64,000 nucleotides of DNA from Alphaproteobacteria bacterium (GCA_028281325.1 JANQKC010000011.1:220384-284383); one strand, 5' to 3'; shown: positions 37,212 to 46,868, numbered from the stretch's first letter. Translations and numbers: made by a program. The notes: generated by a model not told the origin, from the letters alone.

Positions 37212-38198
37212 CTATTGGAGACCCGCCGCCTTATACGCCTTCGCGGCGCCGGCATGGTAAGGGGTCGACTTAGAGCTGGCCATCAACTTCGTGTCCAGTT
37301 TCTTCATCGCCTTGTGCACGCCCGACAATTTGTTGGAATTGTCGATCAACGCCTTGGCGATATTGAAAGCATCGTCCGCCGGCATGCTATCCAGGGTCAC
37401 GAGCTGCGCCGACAACGCCACGGTCTTCACGTCGTCGGGGGCCCATTTATACGAGCCGCCCTTCACCGTGAACCGGCCGATCTGCAACTGCTTCGACACT
37501 TTCTCGATCGTCGCGTCGGAAACGTTCAGCAGTTTCAGCGGCACCGCCTCGCCGGGCTGGCGGATCGAGCGGTGGCGCACGAAGATGGCGTTCCCGAATG
37601 AATCGATGCGGCGATTCTTGATCAGGTTGCTCATTTCCTTCGACGCGGCGAACACCACCTGACCGCCCCAGCCTTCGATATCCTTGTAGGACGCGCCCGC
37701 GGCCTTGAACATCGCCTCGATCACCTGCGACACGACGTTGCCGCGCTTGTTCACGGCGATCCGTATCGGCGCCTTTTTCTTGACGATGTCCTCGATGGAG
37801 TTGATGCCGTGTTTGTCGGCGAAATCCTCGGTCACGACGAATTGCATCGGCGCCCAATTGTAAAGCACCGCGACGGCGCGTAAATCGTTTGCCGCCTGCT
37901 TGAACGGTCGTTTTCCTTCGAGGGCGAGTTTCGCTTCCACGTCATGCACGATGGCCAGTTCGCATTTCTTGCCGCGCAACAGGCCAACATTGGCGAAGCC
38001 GCCGCCCGATGTCTGATAGGTCACGGTCGACCCCGGATACGCCGCCTTCATCGCGGAATCCACGCCCGCGCCCAACAGCGACCAAAGTCCCCCCGGGCTC
38101 GCGCCGCACAGCGTCAGCGTATAATCCTTGGCCTTCGCCGGGGCGCTGACCGCCGCCGCCAGCGCGGCAACCGCCATGAATGAGAACAGTTTTCTCAT
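37212..38198 (-). CDS. TAXI-family TRAP transporter solute-binding receptor
   Basis: A 328-residue periplasmic receptor with signal peptide (MRKLFSFMAVAALAAAVSAP, cleavage near residue 23). The TAXI pattern is visible: LTLCGASPGGLWSLLGAGVD near the mature start, TVTYQTSGGGFANVGLLRGKKCELAIVHD, and INKRGNVV-like AVNKRGNVVSQVIEAMF. It delivers an organic acid such as glutamate- or succinate-like molecules to the permease encoded just downstream. GGGAGT before the ATG is a good ribosome-binding site. Confidence 0.92.
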   Translation of the reverse strand: MRKLFSFMAVAALAAAVSAPAKAKDYTLTLCGASPGGLWSLLGAGVDSAMKAAYPGSTVTYQTSGGGFANVGLLRGKKCELAIVHDVEAKLALEGKRPFKQAANDLRAVAVLYNWAPMQFVVTEDFADKHGINSIEDIVKKKAPIRIAVNKRGNVVSQVIEAMFKAAGASYKDIEGWGGQVVFAASKEMSNLIKNRRIDSFGNAIFVRHRSIRQPGEAVPLKLLNVSDATIEKVSKQLQIGRFTVKGGSYKWAPDDVKTVALSAQLVTLDSMPADDAFNIAKALIDNSNKLSGVHKAMKKLDTKLMASSKSTPYHAGAAKAYKAAGLQ

Positions 38199-38396
38199 CG
38201 GAAACTCCCTAGAGTTACGTCGTTTATTATCTTTGTCGCCTCAATTAGTACCGTGATCGTAAGGCCGCTGCCAACCCTGTCCGCTGCCGTCGGGCCTCGC
38301 CAAAGCCGGCGAAGCTTCTCTTCTTGTGAGGCTCGGCCTCTGCACCTACGCTGAGCGTTAACAAGAACACGGACCAGCATGAGGGAACGCAGACGC

Positions 38397-39578
38397 ATGC
38401 GACGATCCAGATTGCCCGCCGGCGGCGCGAATGTTTTTCAGAAAATCCGCCAGAAGCGGACCGACGCCCTGGCGCAGGGCCTGTCGCTGCTCGACCTGTC
38501 GATCGGCGAACCGAAGGGTGCTGCGCTGCTCAGCGCGCGGCAGGCCGCCCAGGCCGCGGTGATGAGCGAAGACGAGGCGATGCACGCTTACCAGTATAAC
38601 GAAAGCCCGGCGGTGCCCGACTTCTCCCGCCGCTTCGTCACGGCGCATCTGCGCCGTGACCTGTCGGAGTCCGCGGTCGACTATGTGCCGATTCCCGGCA
38701 TCAAGCCGATCCTCGGCCTGTTGCCGCTGGCCTGCGGTTGCGCGGAACAGCCGGTCACCGTCGCGACGACGACCAAGCCTGGCTATCCGATCCCGGCGAA
38801 TTGGTGCGACTACCACGTGCATGCGACGCATTACGCCCTGCCGTTGAATTCGGAGAACGGCTTCCGGTTCATGCCGGCGGATATCGAGCCCGGTACTGAC
38901 TTGATCATGATCAATTACCCGCACAACCCGTCGGGACAGGTCGCCACCGCCGACTGGCTGCGCGCCCTCTGCCAGTACTGCAGCGACAACGACATCCGGT
39001 TGTTCAACGACGCCGCCTATTTCGCGCTCAGCCACGATGGCGACAGCGCCGCCTTGGCCGAGGTCACCGTCGATTATCCCGATCTCTCGTGGTGCGAGGC
39101 GTATACCGCCGCGAAGCTGATCGGCAACGGCACCGGATGGCATGTCGGCGCGATGATCGGGTCGCCGGACTTCATCGGCGACGTGAAGGAAGTCAAAGGC
39201 AAGACCGACGCCGGCTTCGTCGCGCCCATGGCGGCCGGCGTGATCGCCACGCTCGAAACCGACCAGGTGAACATCGACGCCATGCGCGAGACCTACCAAT
39301 ACCGGCTGACGCTGCTGATGGACCTGATGCAAGACTGCGGCATGCGGTTGGCGATCGAGCCCAAGGCCGGATTCTACACGCTGTGGGAGACCCCGACGCA
39401 AGCCTTCGGCAAACCGGTGGCGGATGCGGAAGCCTTCAACTTTTCGATGATCGAGACCGTCGGCGTGGTCGGCGTCCATTTTCCGGGCGCCATACGCTAC
39501 GCGGTCTGCGCCGATGTCGCCGCCATGGCCGGGGATTTGCGCACCGCCTTCGCCAAGGCCGATATCGCATACGATTGA
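38397..39578 (+). CDS. Class I/II pyridoxal-phosphate aminotransferase
   Basis: About 393 residues with fold-type I motifs: LLDLSIGEPKGAALLSA, AYQYNESPAVPDFSRRF, IMINYPHNPSGQVA, LFNDAAYFAL (PLP-ring Asp) and YTAAKLIGNGTGWHVGAM with the probable Schiff-base lysine. The layout recalls the LL-diaminopimelate aminotransferase/AlaC group, but the substrate cannot be assigned; dapD and dapE already give this genome a succinylase lysine route. The ATG at 38397 has GAGGGA upstream; an ATG at 38379 without a ribosome-binding site is the alternative. Confidence 0.85.
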   Translation: MRRSRLPAGGANVFQKIRQKRTDALAQGLSLLDLSIGEPKGAALLSARQAAQAAVMSEDEAMHAYQYNESPAVPDFSRRFVTAHLRRDLSESAVDYVPIPGIKPILGLLPLACGCAEQPVTVATTTKPGYPIPANWCDYHVHATHYALPLNSENGFRFMPADIEPGTDLIMINYPHNPSGQVATADWLRALCQYCSDNDIRLFNDAAYFALSHDGDSAALAEVTVDYPDLSWCEAYTAAKLIGNGTGWHVGAMIGSPDFIGDVKEVKGKTDAGFVAPMAAGVIATLETDQVNIDAMRETYQYRLTLLMDLMQDCGMRLAIEPKAGFYTLWETPTQAFGKPVADAEAFNFSMIETVGVVGVHFPGAIRYAVCADVAAMAGDLRTAFAKADIAYD

Positions 39579-39605
39579 GACCCCCGCCGGCCGTTCGTCG
39601 ACCGC

Positions 39606-40982
39606 TCAGGCGTTTTGCAATCCGCCGCCATAGCCGGTGTTCGACCCGTTGTCGGAAGCCGCCGGCGTGGACGCCGAATGGGCCGTAACCGCACGCCACG
39701 TCCGCATCAGGTCGGCGTCGAGCACCTCGGCCCAACTCGGCCAATCCTGCTCGATGCTGTGCCGCGCGCGGGCGCCCATTTGCAGGCGTCGATCCGTATC
39801 CTTCAAGAGCGCCTCGGCATGATCGGCCCACGGCCGGGCGTCGCCCGGCGGCAGCACCACGCCATCCCGTCCCGATTGCCGGATCAATTGGGACGGTCCG
39901 GGGCAATCCGCCACCAACGCGGGCAAGCCGCTCGCCCGTGCTTCCAGGACCACATTGCCAACGGTTTCCGACTGCGATGGAAAGATGAAGAGATCCGCGC
40001 TGGGGTAAATCCACGCGAGTTCGCTTTGCGGGAGAATTCCCGGCAGCACCGCGTGCGGCCCGAGCAACGCCGCGATGCTACTGCGTTGGGCGCCGTCACC
40101 GACCGCCAGGAACGTCAGATCGCCCCCGCGGTCGAGCAACCGGCGGGCCACCCGCGCCGCCAGCATGACCTGCTTCGATTCGTCCAACCGCCCCACGAAC
40201 AACAGCACCGGACGCATCGGCGGAATCCCAAACACCGATTGCAACCGCTCCCGATCGCGCGAACTCGGATGAAACCGCTCTTTTTCAACGCCCCGCCGGA
40301 GCCGCGACAGCTGGCGTCGGCCAACAACCGGCGCAAGCTCCGCAACGTCGCGACCGTGGGCGTATAAGACGTGATCGCAGCGGCGCGCCAACCGGTGCAA
40401 CCGCCGTCGCATCCCTCTGGCGTTTCGTTCGGCAAACCGGAGGTCATGCAAAACGAACCGTGCAAAACGGCCGTCACCGAACAATCGCCGGATAACCTCG
40501 GCGGTGTAGATTTCCGCGAAATGCGGCAGATCCGTATGGATCGACATCACCAAAGGATTACGCCGCCACCGCGCGACAAAGGCGGCGGTCCGGGCAAAGG
40601 CGAAGACATCGGTAATATGGAGGAGATCGAAATGCCGCAACCGACGCGCCAACGCCGGATGAAAAGGCGCCAGATCGGTGTGGCCGGCGCCCTGCGACAA
40701 AAACCCGAACCGACGGGTGCCCAGGCACGGCGGCAGCACCTCATATCGGACGTTTTCCGACAGCACGACACGCCGTGCCTCCGGGCCCAGGAAAAAGACC
40801 GTCAGGTCGAGCTGGGCGCCGAACCCGGTCGCGGCTTCGGCAAACCGCTGCCAGCATTTGACATGGCCGCCCGCAGCATCCGCGAGTTCCAGGTCAACGA
40901 GGACGGCGACCGACAGCGGCTTGGGCGCGTGTTCCGCGTCAGCGCCGTCGGCAACACGATCGTGGCAGATCCAGTTTGTCAT
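39606..40982 (-). CDS. Family 4-like glycosyltransferase (GT-B fold)
   Basis: About 458 residues. The C-terminal Rossmann domain shows FVGRLDESKQVMLAARVARRL, LAVGDGAQRSSIAALLG, and the donor-binding motif FPSQSETVGNVVLEARASGLP (Glu-x7-Glu pattern of retaining GT4 enzymes). The N-terminal acceptor domain includes FDLLHITDVFAFARTA. This type adds sugars from nucleotide sugars to lipids or glycans, for example in mannosyl-lipid or polysaccharide synthesis. It lies downstream of a GT39-like gene on the same strand, separated by 142 bases. The start ATG at 40982 is chosen; a longer frame upstream looks non-coding. Confidence 0.85.
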   Translation of the reverse strand: MTNWICHDRVADGADAEHAPKPLSVAVLVDLELADAAGGHVKCWQRFAEAATGFGAQLDLTVFFLGPEARRVVLSENVRYEVLPPCLGTRRFGFLSQGAGHTDLAPFHPALARRLRHFDLLHITDVFAFARTAAFVARWRRNPLVMSIHTDLPHFAEIYTAEVIRRLFGDGRFARFVLHDLRFAERNARGMRRRLHRLARRCDHVLYAHGRDVAELAPVVGRRQLSRLRRGVEKERFHPSSRDRERLQSVFGIPPMRPVLLFVGRLDESKQVMLAARVARRLLDRGGDLTFLAVGDGAQRSSIAALLGPHAVLPGILPQSELAWIYPSADLFIFPSQSETVGNVVLEARASGLPALVADCPGPSQLIRQSGRDGVVLPPGDARPWADHAEALLKDTDRRLQMGARARHSIEQDWPSWAEVLDADLMRTWRAVTAHSASTPAASDNGSNTGYGGGLQNA

Positions 40983-41124
40983 GCGCCGACCATAACGCCA
41001 TGACGCTGCAATCAAATGATCGAGATCAGACCGTTCCGATACGGTTTTGCAACAGGACGATGAACGCACCGGCGCGCGGACGCCAACGACCGCTTGGCAC
41101 GCGGAATCAGGCCATAGGAACGGC

Positions 41125-42603
41125 CTAGGGCGGCGGCACGACAATAAGGCCCAACCGTAGCCGGTGCCGTTCCGCATGCAGCATGACGGCGCTCACGTAT
41201 ACCGGCGTTTGACCGCCGAGGGATTTCCCCGAGAATCTCTTGAACAAGTCCATCAGCTTGGTTGGGACCGGGTCGCCCCGCGTCGCGTCCCAGATCAGCA
41301 GCGATGGGCCGGACGCCGGGAGCGCGAAATTCGGATATTCCGGCGTGATGACGACCGAGTCCGGAAACTGCATATGGATATTGCCGCCCAGCAGATTGAA
41401 AGCGGCAAAGATTCGGCCGTGACGAAAGCCGCTGTCGCGAATCTGCTGGGCCAGTTCCTCGTAAGGGCCGTTGAGCGGGTTGGGCCGGTCGAAGGAGGGT
41501 CCGGCAAGCGTTCGCAAAAGGATCAGCACGACAACCGTCACCGCGCAAAGCCCAGCCACCGCGAAGATCGCCCCGATCCGCCATGACGCCAGCCGGGGAT
41601 ACGCCCACAACGCGACGATGATCGGCGTCAGATACAGGAGGGGCAGCAGCCACCGGGCCTTTATCTGGGTTACTTCGAATGCGATGACCAACACAATGCA
41701 CAGCGCCGCCGCGATGCCGAGGGACCGCATCAACAGGCCGACGAACGCCGATGCCGACGCCTCCAAGGACCGGCCCGGCGCCGACCGCAGCAGCGCCGCC
41801 CCATAGACCACGACCAGCAAGGCGAGAAAAATGCCAGCCCCCCAGACCAATCCCCAAACGCCCGACACGTAACTCATCAACAGGCTGTCGGTCTGGGTCA
41901 TGGTGAGTTTGTGCGCCCGCGACAGGGTGGCGTCCCGGTTCGAAATCAGCCACACCGCGGGCTGCCACAGCACCGCGGCCGCCACGGCCGGTGCGATCAG
42001 GAATCGCGGCGCCGCGACCGCCGTCCGGAACCGGGGCATCGTCAACGCCGCAAGGAGCATCGCGATGGCGACGATCGGAAAGTTGAACTTCGCCAGGCAG
42101 CCGACGGCGAAGCCCAGGCCGAGCAACGCGTAGTCGATCGCCCGGCCGTCCTGCAGGACGCGCACGAAGGCGTAGGTAAACAGCGCAGTTCCGAAGACCA
42201 CGAGGACCGAATGGGTCAAGGCGCGCTGCGATTCCCAGGCCACTTCGGGCAGCAACAGCAACGATACGGCCGCCAACGCCGCAACCACGGCGTCCTGCGC
42301 GATCCGCCGCACAGCGAAATAGGTCAGCAGATAGCTGCCCGCGAGCAACAGGTTCTTGAGCAGCGCCAGAGCGAAAACGCCTTCCCCGAAAACGCGGAAC
42401 AACAGAATCGCCATCCAGGTATAAAGCGGCGGCTGCGATCCGTAGCCCCACGCCCATTCCTGCGCGAGCAGCACCTGCTCGGCCTCGTCCTTGCCCAAAC
42501 TGGGCGAGATGAAGACGCGAACGCCGACCTGCACCGCAAAATACCCGCAGATAAGGAACGGCATGGCAGCGGCGAGCCGATCTAAGAAACTGGGTCGCGT
42601 CAT
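41125..42603 (-). CDS. Glycosyltransferase family 39-like membrane protein
   Basis: About 492 residues with around ten to eleven transmembrane helices. The acidic first periplasmic loop SPSLGKDEAEQVLLAQEW, followed by GYGSQPPLYTWMAILLFRVFGEG, matches the PMT_2/ArnT-type signature where an Asp/Glu pair activates the acceptor. These proteins transfer sugars from polyprenyl-phosphate carriers to lipids or proteins on the periplasmic face. It may act with the GT4-like enzyme downstream. The ATG at 42603 (MTRPSFLDRLAAAMPFLICG) is a natural membrane-protein start. Confidence 0.85.
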   Translation of the reverse strand: MTRPSFLDRLAAAMPFLICGYFAVQVGVRVFISPSLGKDEAEQVLLAQEWAWGYGSQPPLYTWMAILLFRVFGEGVFALALLKNLLLAGSYLLTYFAVRRIAQDAVVAALAAVSLLLLPEVAWESQRALTHSVLVVFGTALFTYAFVRVLQDGRAIDYALLGLGFAVGCLAKFNFPIVAIAMLLAALTMPRFRTAVAAPRFLIAPAVAAAVLWQPAVWLISNRDATLSRAHKLTMTQTDSLLMSYVSGVWGLVWGAGIFLALLVVVYGAALLRSAPGRSLEASASAFVGLLMRSLGIAAALCIVLVIAFEVTQIKARWLLPLLYLTPIIVALWAYPRLASWRIGAIFAVAGLCAVTVVVLILLRTLAGPSFDRPNPLNGPYEELAQQIRDSGFRHGRIFAAFNLLGGNIHMQFPDSVVITPEYPNFALPASGPSLLIWDATRGDPVPTKLMDLFKRFSGKSLGGQTPVYVSAVMLHAERHRLRLGLIVVPPP

Positions 42604-42777
42604 GGCCGCTATCCTAAGGATGGACTGTCCGGGCGACGGGCCATGCATGCGGCACCGCCTCAGGTTCAATGCCCGGGGGCCCTTTGAATGCCAACGCGGG
42701 GCGATGCGGTCAAGCGGCGCGGTGACAATGCGGCCGGCGGAAGGCATTAGGCGCCCGGCACGGCGGTTGACGAACCG

Positions 42778-43332
42778 TTAGCGTTTTTTGCGGTTCTTCT
42801 TGCGCGACCTGGTGTTGTTCGCCCAAAGCCCACGCCTCGATTCACGGGCATCGGTTTCGTCCACTTGATAGCGGTCGGTCTGCGACAGCACGACTTTGGC
42901 CCAGCCCAACCGGACGAGCGCTTCGTTAAGGTCTGTCTCCCCGATGTAGCAGGTCGCATATTCATGTGCGGGATCGACTTTTGCCGACGCATTCGTCGGC
43001 TTTTCGCCATCCTCCGGCTTGGATGTTTCCGCCGCGGATTGACCCGAGGGCACCTTCTCGATATCGCAAGAGAGAAATCGGCCGTCGGCCAGTTTGATCA
43101 GCTCGGACCATGCGACGATGCCGCAACGGATTTTGACGCCGCCCACGGTGCAGATGTCTTCGAGGCCGGGCGCGGCGATGCCGAACAACCGGACCGCTCG
43201 TTTACCGACGATGATCTCATTGCCGGAAACCACCTTGGCATTGCCGCGAATCTCCTGCGCGGCGCCCGGCATCGGAAGCAACAGGCAGCAAGCGAAAAAC
43301 CCGATCAGAACGGATGGCGATGGACGGCGCAT
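42778..43332 (-). CDS. Secreted staphylococcal-nuclease-fold protein with degenerate active site
   Basis: About 184 residues: a signal peptide (SVLIGFFACCLLLPMPGAAQ), then a thermonuclease-like beta-barrel, AVRLFGIAAPGLEDICTVGG, CGIVAWSELIKLADGRFLSCD, and the tail DLNEALVRLGWAKVVL with ARESRRGLW. In active enzymes the strand reads RLxGIDAPE and a DRYGR follows; here the Asp and Glu are replaced (GIAAPG) and no DRYGR arginine is seen, with a Lys/Glu-rich insert instead. It probably binds rather than cuts nucleic acid or has another role. Very basic C-terminus (RKKNRKKR). Confidence 0.75.
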   Translation of the reverse strand: MRRPSPSVLIGFFACCLLLPMPGAAQEIRGNAKVVSGNEIIVGKRAVRLFGIAAPGLEDICTVGGVKIRCGIVAWSELIKLADGRFLSCDIEKVPSGQSAAETSKPEDGEKPTNASAKVDPAHEYATCYIGETDLNEALVRLGWAKVVLSQTDRYQVDETDARESRRGLWANNTRSRKKNRKKR

Positions 43333-43356
43333 CGGACGCGGCCTTTCTGGCGGCAC

Positions 43357-43766
43357 GGCAACCCTCTTTTCCGCATCATATCATCATATCATCGTCGCGA
43401 CGGCGCGTCGGAAGCGAAGCGGCCAGCCGCGGTGCATGTAACCATTTCTTCCTACGGCGAATGCGTTAAGGAATGGTAGCCGGCGGACCCGTACGGTTCG
43501 GGCGCGTGCCGGGATGAGCCGCGCCGACCAGAAACCACACATGTAGGCAAGACGGGTCAAACCGGACGGCAGCAAGGGCGAGAATTTCTATATCAAGACA
43601 GCCGGTTCGACTTCGGGCGACGCCGACCGGACCATGGGCGGCAACGCCATGACGGTAACGTACACGCAAGCCGTTCTAGCGGTTCCCGCCGTTACGGAAA
43701 GAGGCGGGCCGCAGGGTCCGCCTCTCTTGTCTACATGGCGAAAACCGGATCGATCGCGCGGCGATG
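43357..43766. other. Intergenic region between the nuclease-fold gene and the acyl-CoA dehydrogenase gene
   Basis: About 410 bases, with a short ATCAT-type repeat near 43380-43395 and a terminator near 43700-43725. An open plus-strand stretch around 43565-43700 (GENFYIKTAGSTSGDADRTM) looks faintly protein-like but has no start and no recognisable family. I support no gene here. Confidence 0.5.
43700..43725 (-). terminator. Terminator after the 3-hydroxyacyl-CoA dehydrogenase gene
   Basis: AGAGGCGG (43700-43707) and CCGCCTCT (43718-43725) form an eight-base-pair stem with a 10-base loop. On the minus strand the stem is followed by TTCC. It lies about 42 bases after the dehydrogenase stop. Confidence 0.5.
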
Positions 43767-44864
43767 TCACCCGATCAGCCTGCCGACCCGTGAAAGGCTC
43801 GCCGGCTGCGCCGCGCCATAGGTTTCGCAGAACGGCGCGACCAGGGCCTGGACCGCCGATTGACCCAATGAATCCATCAACGCGCAGGGCGGTTTCCCGA
43901 ATTTCAACGCCGCTTCGGCCCCCATATCGATGGCGGCGGGCTCCGCGACGTCCTCGTCCAAGGCCTGCAGCACGGGCAGGAACGTCGCCCCCAGCAAGCG
44001 GTCGCCGATTACCTTGTCCCGCGCCGGATCGGGTGCGGACGGATCGCCGATATCCCAGCTCCCCCCCTCGGAACCGACGCGCACCACCGACTCCGCCGGC
44101 TTATAGAAATCGCCGTGCGGCATGAGGTTTTCCTGCGCATGCAGCAGGACTTGCGATCCGACAAGGTTGCTGACGACGAACGGACCCGCCGCCGCGCCGA
44201 CGATGTCACTCGCGACCCGGTCGATCTCGAAAGGCGTTCCCACGCCCTCGTCGTGGAGCCGGATGGCCTCGTTCACGTAGGGGCAGAAAAACCGGTTCAG
44301 CGCAAAGCCGTAGCTGTCGCGGCAATCCACCGTCTTCTTGCCGGTCGCTTCGCAGAACGCCAGGGCCGTGGCGACGACCGTCGGATGCGTCTTCTCGCCG
44401 CGAACGACTTCGACGATCGGATTGACCGCCGGCGGGTTGAAGTAATGCATGCCCAGGAACCTTCCTGGGCTCTTGACTTCCTTCGCCAATTCCGTGACCC
44501 GCAGGCAACTCGTGTTCGTCGCCAGCAGCGTGTCCTTCGAAAGAATCGGCATCAAACGCTGGTATAAGTCAGCTTTGACATCGAACCGCTCGAACACCGC
44601 TTCGATCACCAGATCGCATTCCGCCAGGGTGGCGATATCGGTGCTGCCTTTCATACGCGCCCGCGCGGATTTGGCGTCGGGCGCCTGCATCCGGCCGCGA
44701 TCCACCTTACGGTCGAAATAGGCCGCGGCTTTGCGCAAGGCGGCGTCGACCTGATCCCGCGTGGTGTCGATAAGACGCACATCGAATGCGTTTTCCGCGA
44801 CATTCATCGCAATGCCCGAGCCCATGGTCCCGGCACCCACGATGCCGACGGTCTTCACACCCAT
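43767..44864 (-). CDS. 3-hydroxyacyl-CoA dehydrogenase (NAD-binding)
   Basis: A 365-residue cytoplasmic oxidoreductase. The N-terminal Rossmann motif is GIVGAGTMGSGIAM (about residues 6-19), then DLVIEAVFERFDVK, ATNTSCLRVTELA and the catalytic GMHYFNPPAVNPIVEVV (His near residue 145), with the C-terminal helical dimer domain beginning near GFALNRFFCPYVNEA. It oxidises 3-hydroxyacyl-CoA to 3-oxoacyl-CoA in beta-oxidation or a polyhydroxyalkanoate/butanoate route. The extra C-terminal length over the minimal 290-residue form suggests a second, partial C-terminal repeat. No hydratase partner is adjacent. Confidence 0.9.
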   Translation of the reverse strand: MGVKTVGIVGAGTMGSGIAMNVAENAFDVRLIDTTRDQVDAALRKAAAYFDRKVDRGRMQAPDAKSARARMKGSTDIATLAECDLVIEAVFERFDVKADLYQRLMPILSKDTLLATNTSCLRVTELAKEVKSPGRFLGMHYFNPPAVNPIVEVVRGEKTHPTVVATALAFCEATGKKTVDCRDSYGFALNRFFCPYVNEAIRLHDEGVGTPFEIDRVASDIVGAAAGPFVVSNLVGSQVLLHAQENLMPHGDFYKPAESVVRVGSEGGSWDIGDPSAPDPARDKVIGDRLLGATFLPVLQALDEDVAEPAAIDMGAEAALKFGKPPCALMDSLGQSAVQALVAPFCETYGAAQPASLSRVGRLIG

Positions 44865-45197
44865 CCTTAAAGTCCAGTTCTGCCATTTGCGCCGCGCCGC
44901 ATGCTATCCTCCGCGAACAACCGCTTCAACGATGGTCAACGCGACATTTTCGCCCATGCAAAATGAAACGCGAATCGACGCGCCACCAAACCTACCGACG
45001 ATGGCAGAACCCCTCTCCAACGGCGGACGATCGACCCGAATCGGTGCCTGCCTTCCGACGACGGCCGGCGTTGCAGTGAACCAAAATTCGGCTAACCCTC
45101 TTGTATCGAACCGGTGAATCTCCTACATCGAAGCGCATTACCGGTGCACCGGGCCGTTACCCGGCGTGATCGTACGCACTAGTTACGAGGCAGCACT
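44865..45197. other. Divergent intergenic region before the ABC exporter operon
   Basis: About 330 bases with no gene that I can support; open stretches here lack coding character. It must contain promoters for the leftward dehydrogenase and the rightward exporter operon, but no clear -35/-10 pair stood out. ACGAGGCA before 45198 serves as the ribosome-binding site. Confidence 0.5.
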
Positions 45198-46127
45198 ATG
45201 ATCGAAATCGATCACCTGACGAAGGCCTTCGGATCGATCAAAGCGGTCGACGATGTGAGTTTCAAGGTCGCCAAAGGCGAAGTCCTCGGGTTTCTGGGGC
45301 CCAATGGCGCCGGCAAGTCGACGACCATGAAAATGATCACCGGCTTCCTGCCGCCCAGCGGTGGGACGGCCACCGTCGCGGGTTTCGACGTGCAGCGCAA
45401 ACCGATCGAAGTCAAGAAACGGGTCGGCTACCTGCCTGAGGGCGTTCCGCTCTGGCCCGACATGACGCCCCGCGCCTTTTTCGAATTCATTGCCCGGGTC
45501 CGCGGCTTCGCCGGAGAGGAAGCAGCCAGGCATATCGACGCGGCCGTGAAGAAGACCCAACTCGCCGATGTCCTGGATCAACCGATCGAGACGCTGTCGA
45601 AAGGCTTCAAGCGGCGGGTCGGCCTGGCCCAAGCGCTGCTGCACGACCCCGAGGTGCTGATTCTGGACGAACCGACCGACGGGTTGGACCCGAACCAGAA
45701 ACACGAAGTGCGCGAGCTGATCCGCGATATGGCCGGCGAGAAGGCAATCGTCATCTCGACCCATATCCTGGAGGAAGTCGAAGCCGTCTGCAGCCGGGCG
45801 ATCATCATCGCACACGGCAAGATCGTCGCCGACGACACGCCGGCCGCGCTCGCCGCGCGGTCCGACCGGCACAACGGCGTGACACTGGCGACCGACGCGG
45901 CCGCAACGGTCCGTCCCGCCCTCGAAGCGCTGCCGGACGTCGCCGCTGTCGTCGACGCGCCGGGCGGCGCGCTGTTCGCGCGCGCGCGGGACGGCAAATC
46001 GATCATTTCCCAGGTTAGCGCCGCCTTGCGCGAGATCGACGCGGAGATCGACCAGATCAGCGTCGAACGCGGGCGGCTCGACGAAGTCTTCCGGCAAATC
46101 ACCAACACGCCCTCCAGCCATGCATAA
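45198..46127 (+). CDS. ABC exporter ATP-binding protein (GldA-like)
   Basis: A 309-residue ATPase. Walker A is FLGPNGAGKSTTMKMITG (about residues 33-50), the signature is the variant LSKGFKRRVGLAQALL, Walker B VLILDEPTDGLD, and switch His in VISTHILEEVEAV. The C-terminal third is specific to drug/Gld-type exporters. It overlaps the permease gene by eight bases and is followed by a GldG-like auxiliary protein, so it is the motor of a three-gene ABC-2 exporter. Substrate unknown; in Bacteroidetes the homologous genes act in gliding, which does not apply here. Confidence 0.93.
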   Translation: MIEIDHLTKAFGSIKAVDDVSFKVAKGEVLGFLGPNGAGKSTTMKMITGFLPPSGGTATVAGFDVQRKPIEVKKRVGYLPEGVPLWPDMTPRAFFEFIARVRGFAGEEAARHIDAAVKKTQLADVLDQPIETLSKGFKRRVGLAQALLHDPEVLILDEPTDGLDPNQKHEVRELIRDMAGEKAIVISTHILEEVEAVCSRAIIIAHGKIVADDTPAALAARSDRHNGVTLATDAAATVRPALEALPDVAAVVDAPGGALFARARDGKSIISQVSAALREIDAEIDQISVERGRLDEVFRQITNTPSSHA

Positions 46128-46854
46128 TGTCATCACGATATTCCGGCGCGAGATGTCGAGCTACTTTGCGACACCCGTGGCCTACGTCTTCATCGTCATC
46201 TATCTGGTGCTCACCGGCCTGCTGACCTTTCATATCGGCAACATCCTGGACCGCAACCAGGCCGACCTGACCGCCTTCTTCACCTTCCATCCCTGGCTCT
46301 ATCTTTTCCTGATCCCGGCATTGTCGATGCGATTGTGGGCGGAGGAACGGCGTACCGGCACCATCGAACTGTCGATGACGCTGCCGATCTCGCAAGGTCA
46401 GGCCGTCGTCGGAAAGTTCCTCGCCGCCTGGTGCTTCACCGGCATCGCCCTGGCGCTGACCTTCCCGGTCTGGCTGACGATCAACTATCTCGGCGAACCG
46501 GATAACGGCGCCATCCTCGCGGGCTATGTCGGCAGTTGGCTGCTGGCGGGAAGCTTCCTGGCGATCGGGTCGTTCATATCCGCGCTGACCAAGAACCAGG
46601 TGATCGCCTTTGTCGTGGCGGCGGCGATTTGCTTCGTCCTCGTCGCGATGGGGTCGACCATCTTCCTCGATTTCCTGAACGAATGGTTCGGCAGCGGCGT
46701 GGTCGAGTTCTTCCGGTCGCTCAGCGTCGTCATCCACTTCACGGAAATTTCGAAGGGCGTCGTGGATATCCGCGACATCGTCTACTTCGGCAGCTTGATC
46801 GTGCTGTTCCTGTTTCTCAACGTCATCGCGATCGACCGCCTCAAGGCGTCATGA
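46120..46854 (+). CDS. ABC-2 type permease (GldF-like)
   Basis: A 244-residue membrane protein with six helices: the first at about residues 19-40 (VAYVFIVIYLVLTGLLTFHI) and the last at about 222-240. The loop MRLWAEERRTGTIELSMTLP is the conserved cytoplasmic element of ABC-2 permeases. The start ATG lies inside the 3' end of the ATPase gene, implying translational coupling. It would form the channel of the exporter with the GldA-like ATPase. Confidence 0.92.
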   Translation: MHNVITIFRREMSSYFATPVAYVFIVIYLVLTGLLTFHIGNILDRNQADLTAFFTFHPWLYLFLIPALSMRLWAEERRTGTIELSMTLPISQGQAVVGKFLAAWCFTGIALALTFPVWLTINYLGEPDNGAILAGYVGSWLLAGSFLAIGSFISALTKNQVIAFVVAAAICFVLVAMGSTIFLDFLNEWFGSGVVEFFRSLSVVIHFTEISKGVVDIRDIVYFGSLIVLFLFLNVIAIDRLKAS

Positions 46855-46868
46855 GGAAGGGTTAGAAA

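Noticed and set aside
38397..39578. Annotation as LL-diaminopimelate aminotransferase (dapL)
   Set aside because: The active-site region only loosely matches that group, and the genome already has dapD and dapE; the substrate is left open.
43565..43766. Plus-strand open stretch beginning GENFYIKTAGS as a gene
   Set aside because: No start codon with a ribosome-binding site, the frame is interrupted by a stop just upstream, and a terminator stem lies inside it.
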